A stretch of 64,000 nt of DNA from Strongylocentrotus purpuratus (GCF_000002235.5 NW_022145563.1:161001-225000), one strand, 5' to 3'; positions 11,901 through 22,537 are shown, numbered from the stretch's first letter. Translations and numbers: made by a program. The notes: generated by a model from the sequence alone, not told the origin.

Positions 11901-14647
11901 GCTGCTGCGTAGAACTGATGGAACATACTTTTCACATCAGCGGCTACAGCTACTGCTTCCTTACGGAACCTGCAAAGCACTCCCAGGAGGCTGTTCATGG
12001 TGTTTGGACCTTGAAGTAGCATGTCATTAAGGGACACACCTTGATAAGTAGCAGAGCAATCAAAGACCACTCTGATCTTGTTGGGCTTTCTAGGGTGATA
12101 CACGCCAGTATGAGGAATGTAATTAACCCGATCCTGTATCTGAAGACGGTCAGCTGGCACTCTCTCTGCATAATTCTGGATGACGTCATCCATGAATGCT
12201 CTGTAGTCTTCACAAAATTTGGGGTTCTTCCGCAACCTTCCAGACAGCTGCTTCCATCTCTTCATAGCAAGTGGCTTGTTAAAGGGAAGATTTGGCTTTG
12301 CAGACTTCAGAGGTAGCGGCATCTCATAGTGGCCGTCGTCACGTCTGCGGATACCACTCTCCAGGATCTCCATGAATCTCGTCTCCTCCACGGAGTAAGG
12401 CTCACCATTAGCACCCGAGTCCTTGAAGTCCTGTTCCAGAATCTGTATGATTTTCTCAGTGTCCAGGATCTCCTTGGCCTTACTCGCATAGGCAAACTTT
12501 GGATGCCTCTCAATTGCAGATATCCTATTGCAGATCAGGACTCCATCATCCTGTACTGACGTCTGGCATACCTTGCCAACTACTCCCCATCCAAGTGCTG
12601 TCTTCATGGCATACGGGTCATCTTCTCCTCCTGCTATCACCTCTCGAGGGCGGATGGCTCGGGAACAGTTATTTCCAATTAAGAGCGATACCTTGACGCT
12701 TCTGTTGTATGGCATCAACTCATGAGCAACTGGCTCAAGATGAGGCCACTCCTTCAGGACTTCAATCTTGGGGATCTGGGATCTGCTAGCAGGAACAGAA
12801 TCTCTAGAGAAGCACGGGGGTAGGTCGATCTCATTCTCCCTATTGAAGTCGAGCACCTGCAAACCGTTCACCTTCATGCTCTTGACATTGGCCGTTGCGT
12901 GCATGGTGGTGAGTCGGAGGGTGGTACTAGTTCCCTGTACTCCTAACTGTTCACACAGTTCGTCCGAAACGAAGCCTACATTACTCTGATCATCTAGGAT
13001 GGCGTAATGGAGGAACTCCCGGGAAGGCTCGTCCTTGCATCTCACCCAGACTGGCACGATCATGCAGTGCTCCTGGCCATCTTGATCTGGAAGAGAGCAT
13101 ACGTTGGTGCACTTGGATGAGCCTTCCTCGTGTGGCCTTCTCTGGTTATTCCTTGGTCTATGCAGACAGGCAAGGTGGCGCCCTTCACAAATCTTGCAAA
13201 CCTTCCTCTGAGTGCAGTCCTTGACCTGGTGACTGTCAGCAACGCCGCAACCCATACACAAGTTCTTTTGAAAGAAGAAACCCTTCCTTTCATGTAACAA
13301 TTTCTTTGTAAATTCGTGACAGTCATCCAAGTGATGCTCTCTCCCACAGTACGGACATGAGGAATACTCTCCCACGTTTGTCTTTGAAGATACATTTGTT
13401 GCAAAGGTCTTCCCTCTCGGCTGGTTGCGATTGCTGCGGTCCCCTTCGTACCGCCTTGGTCGTGCCTCACCACTTCGCAGACCCTCTAGCTCAGGGATGT
13501 TGGCCTTGTTGGCGGCTCTGCTGACAAACTCGGCAAAGACTTCAAATGGAGGGTAGTTCCCAAGACCCCTTGTCTGCCATTTATTTACCTCATCCCGCCA
13601 TGACCTTTCTAGATGTAGGGGCAGTTTGTTCAACATCTTTATGTTTTCTTGAGGATAGTCCAATATCCCCAAGGATGACTCCGTTGACTTAGCCGATACC
13701 ACCTGCTCTAGAAAGTCTGAGAATTGACGGAGTCCTCCAGGATCCTTGTCGAAGATACGTGGCCAGCTGCTCAGCTTCTTCGAAAATGCTGTACTGATAA
13801 TACTGCCACTGCCGTATCTTTTTTGTAACAGTTCTGTGGCTTGGAAATATGCCTCGTCTGTGCCCAGCAGGATGTAGTGCTCTACGACCTTCCTTGGTTC
13901 TCCTGCTACGTAGCTATTCAAATAGCTCAGCTTGGTAGCTCCGTCGAGGGGTTTGGAGTCCACCAAGTTTGAGAAGGCATTTTTCCAAAGCCTGTACCGT
14001 AAAGGATCGCCACTGAATATAGGAATCTCTAACTTTGGAAGTTGACTAGCAACAGCAAGTCTCTGTGTCGTCATATTCTGTTGCATGATGGCCTTTGCCA
14101 TATCAGTCATCGACTCTGCCATCTTTTCAAACCCTGTCTGGCTAGAGGTGCCGTCAAGAGGAGGAGTTGCTGTGCCAATTGTCACGTCTTGCTGAGATTT
14201 GAAGAATCTGTGGACGGAATCCCCTGGCTGTTCCTTTGGCAAGGTAATATGTTCGATGGCGGCTTCAGAGCCATCACTCTCTTCATCTCCTTCCAACTCC
14301 GCTATTCTAGCAGCCGTCTCCTTTCTCAGCTTCACTTTTCGTAACTTCCGTTCCTCCTTCTGGACTGCTCTCATATATATAGCATGCTCGCGCTCAGCCT
14401 TTAGAGCATCAAGCCTGTCCTCCTGGTCCATGACAGCTAGTTCTGCTTGAAAGGCTTCTGTCAACCTCACACTCTCACGAGACTTCCGTGAGCTTGCTAC
14501 ACTTGTAGCCTTCGTGATGACTGCATCACATTGTTCTGCTTCCACATCGCTCTTGATGAACTTAACACCTGCTAGACTCCTAGCCTTCGATCTGGAAGTC
14601 CTCTCTATTGTCGCTTCACGTCGCAATGCAGGCTCTGATAAAGGCAT
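8978..14647 (-). CDS. BEL/Pao Gag-Pol polyprotein
   Basis: 1,889 residues, starting at an ATG 180 bp downstream of the 5' LTR. Domains in order: a charged coiled N-terminus (60-130); DUF1759 Gag-like region (about 205-360); Cys/His zinc knuckles CPYCGREHHLDDCH (431-444), CMGCG (464-468) and CKICEGRHLACLH (484-496); a DUF1758 retropepsin with LDDQSN (551-556); reverse transcriptase (about 855-1060) with VVFDCSA (860-866) and the catalytic YVDD (983-986); Pao RNase H region (about 1150-1290) with HHFSDAS (1161-1167), PRLELTAA and FWTDSKV; the integrase zinc-binding region (about 1488-1548, H and C ligands ending CVTCRKL); the integrase core with D1578 (AVDYFGP), D1640 (RSDQGT) and E1693 (GVWERQ); and a C-terminal DUF5641 domain (about 1775-1885). 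In BEL elements it is cleaved by its own protease and makes and integrates the element's DNA. Domain names are from recognised motifs. Confidence 0.95.
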   Translation of the reverse strand: MPLSEPALRREATIERTSRSKARSLAGVKFIKSDVEAEQCDAVITKATSVASSRKSRESVRLTEAFQAELAVMDQEDRLDALKAEREHAIYMRAVQKEERKLRKVKLRKETAARIAELEGDEESDGSEAAIEHITLPKEQPGDSVHRFFKSQQDVTIGTATPPLDGTSSQTGFEKMAESMTDMAKAIMQQNMTTQRLAVASQLPKLEIPIFSGDPLRYRLWKNAFSNLVDSKPLDGATKLSYLNSYVAGEPRKVVEHYILLGTDEAYFQATELLQKRYGSGSIISTAFSKKLSSWPRIFDKDPGGLRQFSDFLEQVVSAKSTESSLGILDYPQENIKMLNKLPLHLERSWRDEVNKWQTRGLGNYPPFEVFAEFVSRAANKANIPELEGLRSGEARPRRYEGDRSNRNQPRGKTFATNVSSKTNVGEYSSCPYCGREHHLDDCHEFTKKLLHERKGFFFQKNLCMGCGVADSHQVKDCTQRKVCKICEGRHLACLHRPRNNQRRPHEEGSSKCTNVCSLPDQDGQEHCMIVPVWVRCKDEPSREFLHYAILDDQSNVGFVSDELCEQLGVQGTSTTLRLTTMHATANVKSMKVNGLQVLDFNRENEIDLPPCFSRDSVPASRSQIPKIEVLKEWPHLEPVAHELMPYNRSVKVSLLIGNNCSRAIRPREVIAGGEDDPYAMKTALGWGVVGKVCQTSVQDDGVLICNRISAIERHPKFAYASKAKEILDTEKIIQILEQDFKDSGANGEPYSVEETRFMEILESGIRRRDDGHYEMPLPLKSAKPNLPFNKPLAMKRWKQLSGRLRKNPKFCEDYRAFMDDVIQNYAERVPADRLQIQDRVNYIPHTGVYHPRKPNKIRVVFDCSATYQGVSLNDMLLQGPNTMNSLLGVLCRFRKEAVAVAADVKSMFHQFYAAAEDRDLLRFLWWEDGNPENAVVEYRMKVHLFGAASSPGVATFGLRRAADDGEEEYGAPAANYIRTDFYVDDGLRSEPDVASAIQLLKNSQAICAKAGLTLHKIVSNEREVQESFTKKEGLTDKKELGLARSPSTLERVLGVVWCIKNDVFNFKIELKERPFTRRGVLSTVSSFYDPCGFLSPVMLRGKQILQELCRSKLDWDSPIPEDLRPRWERWLQEVLELENLQIPRCYKPRAFGEVKAVELHHFSDASQEGYGQCSYIRLVNTQDKVHCSFVIGKSRVTPLKQVSIPRLELTAATVSARMSGFLNQELKYDSFKEFFWTDSKVVLGYIQNEARRFHVYVANRIQMIRDLTDPDMWRYVDTSENPADDASRGLSAKQLTQDSRWLRGPEFLWTDGIFEVNPTRPPVQLEESDPELKRATALKTGARDETESHFETSRLDSFSNWHRAKKAVARCIQLKGKLQSKAVKISSSSPDAERPSFKESLSLGELQSAERVILKSVQAEHFLEEMQALRNLEATGEVTDRQATRARNAELKKTSCLYRLDPFLDEYGIIRVGGRIDRANISREIRHPIILPRKCHVTRLLIDDCHSRVNHMGRGLTHNELRQRGYWVIGGSSAVSQFISQCVTCRKLRGPLVQQKMSELPRERVEPSAPFTYCAVDYFGPFLLKEKRSEVKRYGVLFTCMSSRSIHLETANSLSSSSFINALRRFMNRRGTVRQLRSDQGTTFIGARNELKQALQEMDQKHVQEYLLENGVEWIPFKFNVPHSSHMGGVWERQIQTVRRALDTLLAKAGSQLDDESFRTFMTEAECIVNSRPLTTNNLSDAEAPEPLCPLHLLTMKPKVILPPPGNFQGEDKYSRKWWRRVQYLANEFWLRWRREYLQQLQPRQKWTRTQRDLAIGDVVIAKETEDVRLQWPLARVAEVFPSQDGRVRKVKLLMADGALDSNGKRLKKPCYLDRPVHKLVLLLPVES

Positions 14648-14827
14648 GACTTCAGGCCTTTATAAACCTTGGTCTGCTTACAAGTTCATTAAACGGCTGC
14701 AAAAAGTCTTATTGCTGTTTGATTGTTATTCGACTTCGAATAACAGCCTTCAATCGTTATTCAAACTTCATTTGTATGTGGAACTTCACTTGTTATTCGA
14801 CTTCGAATAACAGACTTCGATTGTTAT
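14648..14827 (-). other. 5' leader of the BEL/Pao element with two copies of a hairpin dyad
   Basis: Lies between the 5' LTR and the Gag start. The 20-bp dyad GTTATTCGACTTCGAATAAC occurs twice, at 14725-14744 and 14792-14811. Each copy can form a 9-bp stem. No tRNA primer-binding site was recognised next to the LTR. Confidence 0.75.
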
Positions 14828-15987
14828 TGTGGCTGCCTTCATAAATCTTTATATGAAGGAGTTTCGTCTAACAATAAATCCAACTGTTGTTATTCACAAG
14901 GCACACCGATGAAAAGTAACACTGGAAACAATTTGCTAAAGTCCAACCAACTTCTGTTTTATTCAGCAACTCGTAACTTCACTTTCATATCTTCGGTAAA
15001 ACCTTCAGGTTAATTACTATCTCCGGTAAACCTTCAGATAACAATCTGTAATGATAATAAACAAACAAACAAATAATGAATAAATGTTTCAGCATGTAAG
15101 CATATAAAAACCCTATAGCTAAATTAAAGATACTGATTACAACACATTAATATATGACACAAGATTAAAGTTAAACTGGATTAAATATCTATGTGAACAC
15201 ACCCTGCATTGAAACTATGCAGTAAACTATTAAACAGTACACACAAGCAAAGGTACATGAGTGTGAACGGGGCCGCATTCAGACGCGGTTCGTCACTTAA
15301 GTTCCTATGCTAAATAACTAACAAAGAAAATTGTTTCTTTCCTATAAACACTTAGTTTTGCTCTAAATTCGACATGAACTATATATATAACAAACAATAT
15401 ATAACAAACAAGTTATCATCTACATAGTAGCAGAATATATGCTACTTTGAAACACTAAAATGTACTGTAACTTCTTCTGACAAAGACAAAGAACTCGGCT
15501 TTCTACACTATACATTATACACACTCATCTCTTTGTCTACTCCTAAAAGCTAGGTACAACATCTAACATCATCTTTACGAAACTCCTATAAAATTCTACC
15601 AAACTCAACTGAGATTATATTAAGATACATCCTAGCATTCTAGTATATATCAAATAACATATATAGAAATAGATATCGTATTCTTACCGAATTGGGCCTG
15701 TAGTTTGTTCCACAAAATAACTAAAAACTTTCTGCTGCAATGTTATGTAACTCAGACCTTACTGCATCACTTCGACATTCAGAATGACTGGGCTTTGCTT
15801 CTCCCAGAACATAGGTGGAGAAGAACAAAGAACTTCCTGTCTCTGTGACTAGTAGTATAATCTTAAAGTAAACAATAGCCCCCAAGATATGCTGGTAGGC
15901 ATATTAAGACACTGGTAGTCTCATAATAAGACTCTTCAAACTATATAAGAAATACACATTTCTTCACTACATACTCATGTAGTGACA
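14828..15987 (-). repeat. 5' LTR of the BEL/Pao element
   Basis: It is 1,160 bp, TG to CA, and matches 7212-8371. TCACC follows at 15988-15992. It should contain the element's promoter, but no individual box was assigned. Confidence 0.95.
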
Positions 15988-15992
15988 TCACC

Positions 15993-16887
15993 ATTTTTTT
16001 CTTTATTTCAAGAAAGGCTTAGAAATCGTAGAAAGAATGGTATAAATCTTACGACCACGTTGCACTAGGGTTTACGACTTAGACTAGCAGCACATTTTTG
16101 CGGGAAAGTTTGTCGACCCAACATTGTCCCCTGCCAAGCCTCTCCGCATGGCCAATCAGGGAAAGCGAAGTTGTGTCGAATTTACATCATGAATACTACC
16201 GACCGCATTCTCCTCGCCAACTATATATGTTTTCACTCATTCATATAGAAGCTACGCATGTTTTGTTTTTCCTTTAGAACGTGACGGACTATTCTCCTCG
16301 TGATCTGTAAAGAGATTTTGTGGATAATATTTTTTTTTGCGTAGCGAAAAGGGATAAGGAGAGAACGAAATTCCCTGTTTCCCAGCCAACAACCAGTTCG
16401 CATTCTCCGTCTCAGACTCGGAGTCAGATATCGTGCTTATTTTGCTGGTCAAAAAGTAAACAAAGTGTAGGCCTAGTGAGTGGTAGATCTATGCATAGAT
16501 GCACTGGCAGTTCCAGCCAATCGCCTGATGGTGCATCGTACAGGGGACAAGGCCAGGCATAGTGAGCCCGGCGAACTGGGGAATGATAGCACTGGGTAAA
16601 TCGCAGAGGATTGATTCCCTGAAGAATGCTGAGTCCAGCATTAGTACATTTTTACTGCCACGTTACATGGAGCCGTTTTCAAGCTGATGCCCAGCAACTC
16701 TGACTGAATTTGTTGAAAACTTTTTTGAACTAAATGATTGGATCTAGAGTTCTCAGACTCAGTGCTGTTTGTTGGAACAATATTATTATTTAATTATCCA
16801 TGTGGATCAAATCGCTTCTCAATATGATTCTTTAATGAAAGAATGGAACAACAGTGAGTGACTTGCCATTCACAAGATTTGGACAAA
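15993..16887. other. Upstream region and probable 5' UTR of the glycosyltransferase gene
   Basis: No exon or promoter box can be assigned with confidence. An in-frame TGA at 16855-16857 closes the reading frame before the chosen start. The BEL insertion ends only about 900 bp upstream of the coding start, so its LTR sits in the likely promoter region. Confidence 0.5.
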
Positions 16888-18030
16888 ATGCCTATCCATT
16901 TGAACATGTCACCAATTCTCTTGCGAATCCTGAGAATATTATTCATGAAGCTTCTTGGGACAACTTCGGTTTTGGTCGCTACCGGCTTTAGCATATCCCT
17001 CCTGCTCCTACTTGCCGTCATAGACACTGAAATCTTCCAGGACGACCGGTTCCGGATGAGCATCGACCTCGACAACGGTCATGGGATCTCAAGAACGTTA
17101 CCAACATTGGATGATAGAGTGGCGGTGATTGGTCGACACAAACTTCAGTGGGAACAAGGCACAGATGCAGCTGAGCAGTTTATGAAACCCGAATGGGATG
17201 TGAAACAATATGTGGATGTTTTTAGCCCAGGCCCAGATTGCTCGGTTAATCCTCTTCTCCTGTTAATCGTCACATCAGCACCTGAAAACATCAAAAGGAG
17301 AACAGCCATAAGAAACACATGGGCACGATACAGAGACCCTAAAGTCTTGAATACAACACATTTCAAGACTGTGTTTTTAATAGGCAAAACCTCTCCTATG
17401 TTGAATGAACAGATTGAAGCAGAAAGTGAAAAGCACAAGGATATCCTGATAGGAGATTATGTTGATAGTTATCGGAACCTCACTTATAAAGTCCAGCATG
17501 GGATTACGTGGGCAGCCGAGTCTTGCCAATCCCAGTTTGTTCTGAAGACAGATGACGATTGCTTTGTCAACACTAAAATTCTGGTGGAGTTTCTCATGAG
17601 GTATAATCATCAAACGACAAACTTGTACGTCGGCCACAAGATGAGGAGTCAGGAGGTGGTGCGAGATCCTGACAGCAAGTGGTACGTTTCCTGGAAGGAC
17701 TACCCAAGAGATTCTTACCCACCGTATGCCAGCGGAATAGGGTACCTACTCTCCTCCGATGTGGTCCAACGGGTCGCCAGACGGACGTTGTTCCATCACC
17801 CATTTCCGGTCGAGGATGCCTACATGGGGGTCCTTGCGGAGGACTTGGGAGTCGGTCTTAGGGACACGCCTCGCTTTGCTCTCTTCAGTACCAAGTGGAC
17901 CATGTGCAACTACCTCTATTTCTTTGTGGTCCATGACCTGACTCCAGAGCAGCAGTATGTTTGCCTGAGGTATGCTGATGAGAGCGAGAGCACCTGCCAG
18001 AAATCCAAAGACCTGGAGCTTTGGGAATGA
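16888..18030 (+). CDS. Beta-1,3-galactosyltransferase-type glycosyltransferase (family GT31), single exon
   Basis: Predicted 380-residue type II Golgi protein. The frame is open from a GTG at 16858, but the first ATG is at 16888 with A at -3, so that start is preferred. Residues 22-45 form a hydrophobic signal anchor (LLGTTSVLVATGFSISLLLL). A short stem follows, and then the GT31 catalytic domain: LLLLIVTSAPENIKRRTAIR (124-143) continuing NTW, FLIGKT, DSYRNLTYKV, the metal/donor-binding FVLKTDDDCFVN (DDD at 222-224), YPPYASGIGYLLSSDVV (277-293) and VEDAYMGVLAEDLGV (308-322). Candidate N-glycosylation sites are NTT (155) and NLT (197). The family transfers galactose or N-acetylglucosamine from UDP-sugar in beta-1,3 linkage to glycans on proteins or lipids. 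The exact donor cannot be read from sequence, so no symbol is given. Intronless coding is common in GT31. Length is normal and no damage is seen. Confidence 0.93.
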   Translation: MPIHLNMSPILLRILRILFMKLLGTTSVLVATGFSISLLLLLAVIDTEIFQDDRFRMSIDLDNGHGISRTLPTLDDRVAVIGRHKLQWEQGTDAAEQFMKPEWDVKQYVDVFSPGPDCSVNPLLLLIVTSAPENIKRRTAIRNTWARYRDPKVLNTTHFKTVFLIGKTSPMLNEQIEAESEKHKDILIGDYVDSYRNLTYKVQHGITWAAESCQSQFVLKTDDDCFVNTKILVEFLMRYNHQTTNLYVGHKMRSQEVVRDPDSKWYVSWKDYPRDSYPPYASGIGYLLSSDVVQRVARRTLFHHPFPVEDAYMGVLAEDLGVGLRDTPRFALFSTKWTMCNYLYFFVVHDLTPEQQYVCLRYADESESTCQKSKDLELWE

Positions 18031-20947
18031 ATGAAAGATGGTATACCTCTTCAGTCTTCAAATTTGTTGTGTACTAGTCTGCTACTAGAGAGTGGGGACG
18101 TCAATTCTACAATTAAATACAACTTGATTGCAGAAAATTTCAATGGCTACATATTGATGAAATAGAATTGACATAGTATAGGAAGAACAAAATGTTTTGA
18201 ATATTTTCTGGGTATCGACTTCAAGAATGACTTCAAAGAGATGATATCACATATTTGGAAGTGAAAATAATGTAGGCCTACATGTATTGAAATATATTGA
18301 CTCTCTTGTTTTTCTTCCAAAAATGTTTATGGTTAGTTGTAAAGTGTGCATGTACAAATGTACAAAAGCATTGGGTTGTATCATAAAGAAAGTCTTCCAA
18401 ATATGAAAGCAGCTATAAAACTTTTTCATGCACATAGAAATTTGTACAAGTAACTTATTACAAAAATCATTGGCAAGCAACATATGTGCTTTATATTGTG
18501 CAATAAATCTGTGTCTAAAACTCTATCCTGCTCTATGTCACAGGGTAAAACAGTTTTGTGGTAAACTTTTTAAATCTCTATAAAAAAAAGTATAAATGAT
18601 TGGCAGGATGAACTTTATTCACCTTGTAAGAATGTTTACCCAATGCCAGCTATTTCATCACACCAGTGTGATAAAGTTGATTTATGCAGTGGGTACATCC
18701 CTGTAGTTGTGCTATACTACATGTAGTTTATGTGTCACATCCATAACATGATGCTGACTGTTCTTGTATTTTCATGCTGTTCCCCCACCCCCCCCCCCTC
18801 CTTAACCTCTGAAACAAAATATATCTCTGCATACTTGGCACATAGCCCCCAGCTGGCTGTCAGCTAGCGGACACAAACATCATTTTGACATTGGCTTTGG
18901 GTAAGGGGAGCATTCCCCTATAACTATGAAGTGCTATGAATCATTCTCACGTTTCCTTCAGTATCCACTGGCCTTCTGTAGGACTAATTCGATGAGGCAC
19001 CCTGCTTCCACTTCTAAACTTTTCGAGTTGAGGGGTTCAACAGGGTAAAGAACGCTTACTTCCGGGCTTATGTTGTAGGCAGGGTCGCAGACAACATGTC
19101 GGTCGAATTTCACAGGTCAAATTCATGACGTAGTCATACGGTTACCTTGAACTTAAAAGTTTCATGAACGAGATGAGTCATTACTCTGTTTGTAAAGGGA
19201 TGTTTATTTTACTGATCTTTTATAACTACATGGTGTATGAATCATTTTATTTCATATTATGGGGGATAATGGTGACAGAGTTTGAGTGCAATGTTTGCAT
19301 TCTCCCTGAATCCCTATTGTAAGAAAGAAGAAGGCTCGTAAAGCTCACAAATGCTGTCAATACAATGTGCACTGGAGTTTCGTGTATGATTCATGAACAA
19401 AAGGAATGACTGCTAAAAATATACAATCCCGGCCGGGTGGCTGTGGGCGTGAAGGTTTCCTGCTGACTGCTTCCACCCTAACAAATCAAATTCTCAATCT
19501 GGTAGCTGACCTCCTACACACTAACTGAATGATGTAGGTTATTACTTGTGTAATGGATATTTAAATTCTCTCACACTTTGTTCCCATGTTTAAAAGTTTT
19601 AAACTTTTCCTATAGCTTTTGAGTAAAAATTGCCTACCATATTTGGTTTTTTAGTGGTTGAATGTTTTTGAAGTTCATAATTTTTCTGTTTTTTTGTTTT
19701 TTGTTTTTTGTTTTTGCTCGGTGTAAAAAAGTAATAACACTTGAGATACCAAGGCTCAAAATGCTATATGCATTGCTGTGAAATTACTGAAATACAACAA
19801 TTTGTTGCCTGGATTGGTGAATATACATTTGTGCCCTGGAAATAATATTTGTAGTAGATATAGATTAAACATAACATTAAGATGTACATTTGTATCTATC
19901 ATGAACTGGGTGATTTTTCAAAGCAGTGTGAGTGTACATGTATAATCCTAGATTGTGGATTTATCAAAACTAATTCATCCAAACATGCTACAACTATTGA
20001 ACACGTGTCCATACTCCATAGATACAGGGCATGGACCTACTGTATATACATTTCCGGTTATTTGAACAGGAGACTGTAAACTCCAGGGAGCTTTATTACA
20101 GGCTTCCCTGCCCTGGTTGACCTACTTGACCTCAGCCCAAGAGGTCAGAAACCATGCTTTCCAAGCATGCTAGTCTGCCCTTGTATTTTCCTTACTTTTC
20201 TCCAGGCTTTTATAATACATCCACATGTGTAGACCTGGTACTTTATTGTACATGTATATCAATTTATACATGTTTCTCATTAGAGCTCATGGTTGCCAAC
20301 TAATGAGTTCACCTGTTAATTATGATGTATGGTGCAAGTGAAATCCACTTTGCATGCATTGGCTGTTGCTATGTCTGGCAAGTTTTTAGTTGTCAAGAGA
20401 AAACATTAAATTGTTCAGAAAGTAAATAGCCAATGGGTCTAATTTTGAAATATAGGCCTCTGGCTCCTGTACATTTTCTCAACTTAATTACAACTCTTAA
20501 GTTCATTTCCACAGTTTCTTAAAATAAATAGGTTCACCAGTATTATATGCACATGTTAGAGCTGGGGTTAAAGGTCAGACAGTCGTACCATGTAAGCATG
20601 CAGTTCCTACTAAGCATTGTGTTACCTAGACTGTTTTGTAAGCTGTTTTGTCAGCTTCTTACAAACCTACAGTACTAGAGATTCATGCTATTATATTAGT
20701 CTTTAGCCCTTTAGACGAGTGACCCTAAAAAAAAAGCTGAACCTGGCTCATTGTCGTAGTATTACGATAGGAGTCTCAATGGGGCAGGTACCTTGATATC
20801 AAGCAAGGCTGAAGTGGAAGAAAGAGATTTAAAAAGATATCATGATAAATATATGTAATTGTGAAGTCCTTGAAAAGAAAGTGATCAAAGTAAGCTTTGG
20901 TCCTGAAAATTATACCAGGTTTTGTTTGTTCAGTCATACAATTTACA
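18031..20947. other. 3' UTR of the glycosyltransferase, then intergenic DNA
   Basis: The first polyadenylation hexamer seen after the stop is AATAAA at 18502-18507, giving a possible 3' UTR of about 490 bp. Beyond it are AT-rich DNA, a short C-run near 18783-18799, and no further gene that I can support. Confidence 0.5.
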
Positions 20948-21069
20948 ATAACAAGCAGGCGCGTACGCAGGGGGGGGGGGGTTTGGGGGGTTAAACCCCC
21001 CCCCCCCCCCCCTTTGGAAATTTTTTGTGTGTAAACCCCCCTAAAAAAACCTAAAACCCCCCCCCTTTT

Positions 21070-21111
<42 letters not shown>

Positions 21112-21235
21112 TATTAAAAAAAATTATTCCCATGGCCGACCTAAAAAAGGTGACCTTACCCCCCCCCCCAACGGAGCAAAATGTCAAATTTCCAAATTTC
21201 GAGACCAAAAAAAAAAAAAAAAGTGTCCTCTTACC

Positions 21236-21278
<43 letters not shown>

Positions 21279-21380
21279 CTTATTCAGCGGCTGGCTGAGT
21301 CGTTGCGAAATTTTCGGACCGATTTATAAATGTTAAAACCCCCCCCTTGAAAAAATCCTGCGTACGCGCCTGATAACAAG
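20948..21380. mobile_element. hAT-type MITE with 8-bp target duplication
   Basis: The element 20956-21372 (417 bp) begins CAGGCGCGTACGCAGG and ends with its exact inverse, CCTGCGTACGCGCCTG (21357-21372). It is flanked by the 8-bp duplication ATAACAAG (20948-20955 and 21373-21380). Perfect 16-bp terminal repeats plus an 8-bp duplication fit a non-autonomous hAT element. The inside is mostly homopolymers: about 37 T at 21073-21109 and 41 C at 21237-21277. It has no coding capacity; short Pro-rich frames here are translations of the C-run. Confidence 0.92.
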
Positions 21381-22307
21381 TGATAGTAAAATCCAATTGT
21401 GCTTTATGGGGAATAAGGGAAATTGCATGGCCTGTATTTTACAGTGTGGATAAACACTGGATTACCCTTGGTTCAATTCGTTCCATCTTTTTCTTCGCTA
21501 AAAGTGGAATTTCCACATTGCAATGCTATGTCCCTTTCCGTTTCCTTTTACCGATACCAGTCTAGAGCTCTTTTCAAAACTTTCCACTTCCAGAGTTAAT
21601 TGGCAATTAAACCTCAAAAATGCATTTTTCAGATTGTGCAATTCTACAGGTACATGTATATTGTACATGCATGCCTTTGCCTTGTTGTTGGTTGATCATC
21701 AATTTCAATTCAATTCAATTTATTTATACTGGTATTATAAAAATCATGTCAAGTACGTCTATACATTAGGATGTATGGAAGATCTATTGCCCCCAAAGCC
21801 AGCGGATTGAGATTATAGGTCCATGCGTATATTCACTATTAAAAGCTACATGTACATTGTAGATGATTAGATTTGTATGCCTACTGCAGCTGTGATATGC
21901 CTTTAAATTTTGCCCCGTTGGCAAGTGACAGATTTCCTCCCAAGTGTCTAGTTCAGAAATGATTGCAGGAGATGATATGATGAGACCCAGTGGGTCGATT
22001 GATGGGTCACAGGTTCAAGGCTCACTTGCAAAATTTCATTCCCTCTATCCAGTATCCACCCACTCATATTTAGATCCATGCTAACTTTAATGCACTCTCT
22101 GGAATTACTGCCATCTTGCAAAAATGCCAGATTAGTTTCGATGATTCACACAGAAATTTTCCCACAAGCGTGCAGCATAAATGTACATGTACAATGCAAA
22201 TATATATGCTCTTACAGAAGTTGCAGTATTTCTTTGCCGCCCTTGAAATTTAGTTTCAGGGAAGCATTCTCCTACCCATGTATGATGCATTACAAACAGC
22301 GCAGCCC
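21381..22307. other. Intergenic, no gene seen
   Basis: AT-rich, with several TACATGTA words. Nothing else supported. Confidence 0.5.
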
Positions 22308-22537
22308 TTTAATGTATGAATTCATGTATAAGGTTCCATGCATGTGATTCCTTTAATGTATGAATTCATGTATAAGGTTTCCATGCATGTGATTCCTTCA
22401 ATGTTTGAATTCAAGTATAGGTTTCCATGCGTGTGATTCCTTTAATGTATGAACTATGAATTCATGTATAGGTTTCCATGCGTCTGATTCCTTTAATGTA
22501 TGAATTCATGTATAAGGTTTCGATGCATGTGATTCTT
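22308..22537 (+). repeat. Minisatellite, 5 units of about 45 bp
   Basis: Five tandem copies begin TTTAATGTATGAATTCATG or a close variant, each ending in a CATGCATGTGATTC-like block. The fourth has a small internal duplication of TATGAA. Confidence 0.85.

Larger units (their letters stand above)
7212..15987 (-). mobile_element. BEL/Pao LTR retrotransposon, looks whole
   Basis: The element is 8,776 bp, bounded by two 1,160-bp LTRs that run TG to CA and look identical wherever compared. It is flanked by the 5-bp target duplication TCACC at 7207-7211 and 15988-15992. The internal part holds one uninterrupted Gag-Pol frame (8978-14647) in the order nucleocapsid, protease, reverse transcriptase, RNase H, integrase, the order and motifs of BEL/Pao. 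No envelope-like frame follows pol. About 600 bp between the stop and the 3' LTR are non-coding. Identical LTRs and the clean target duplication point to a recent insertion. I see no clear break. Confidence 0.95.

Noticed and set aside
16858-16887. Upstream extension of the glycosyltransferase from GTG
   Set aside because: GTG is not an expected eukaryotic start. The first ATG is 30 bp downstream with A at -3.
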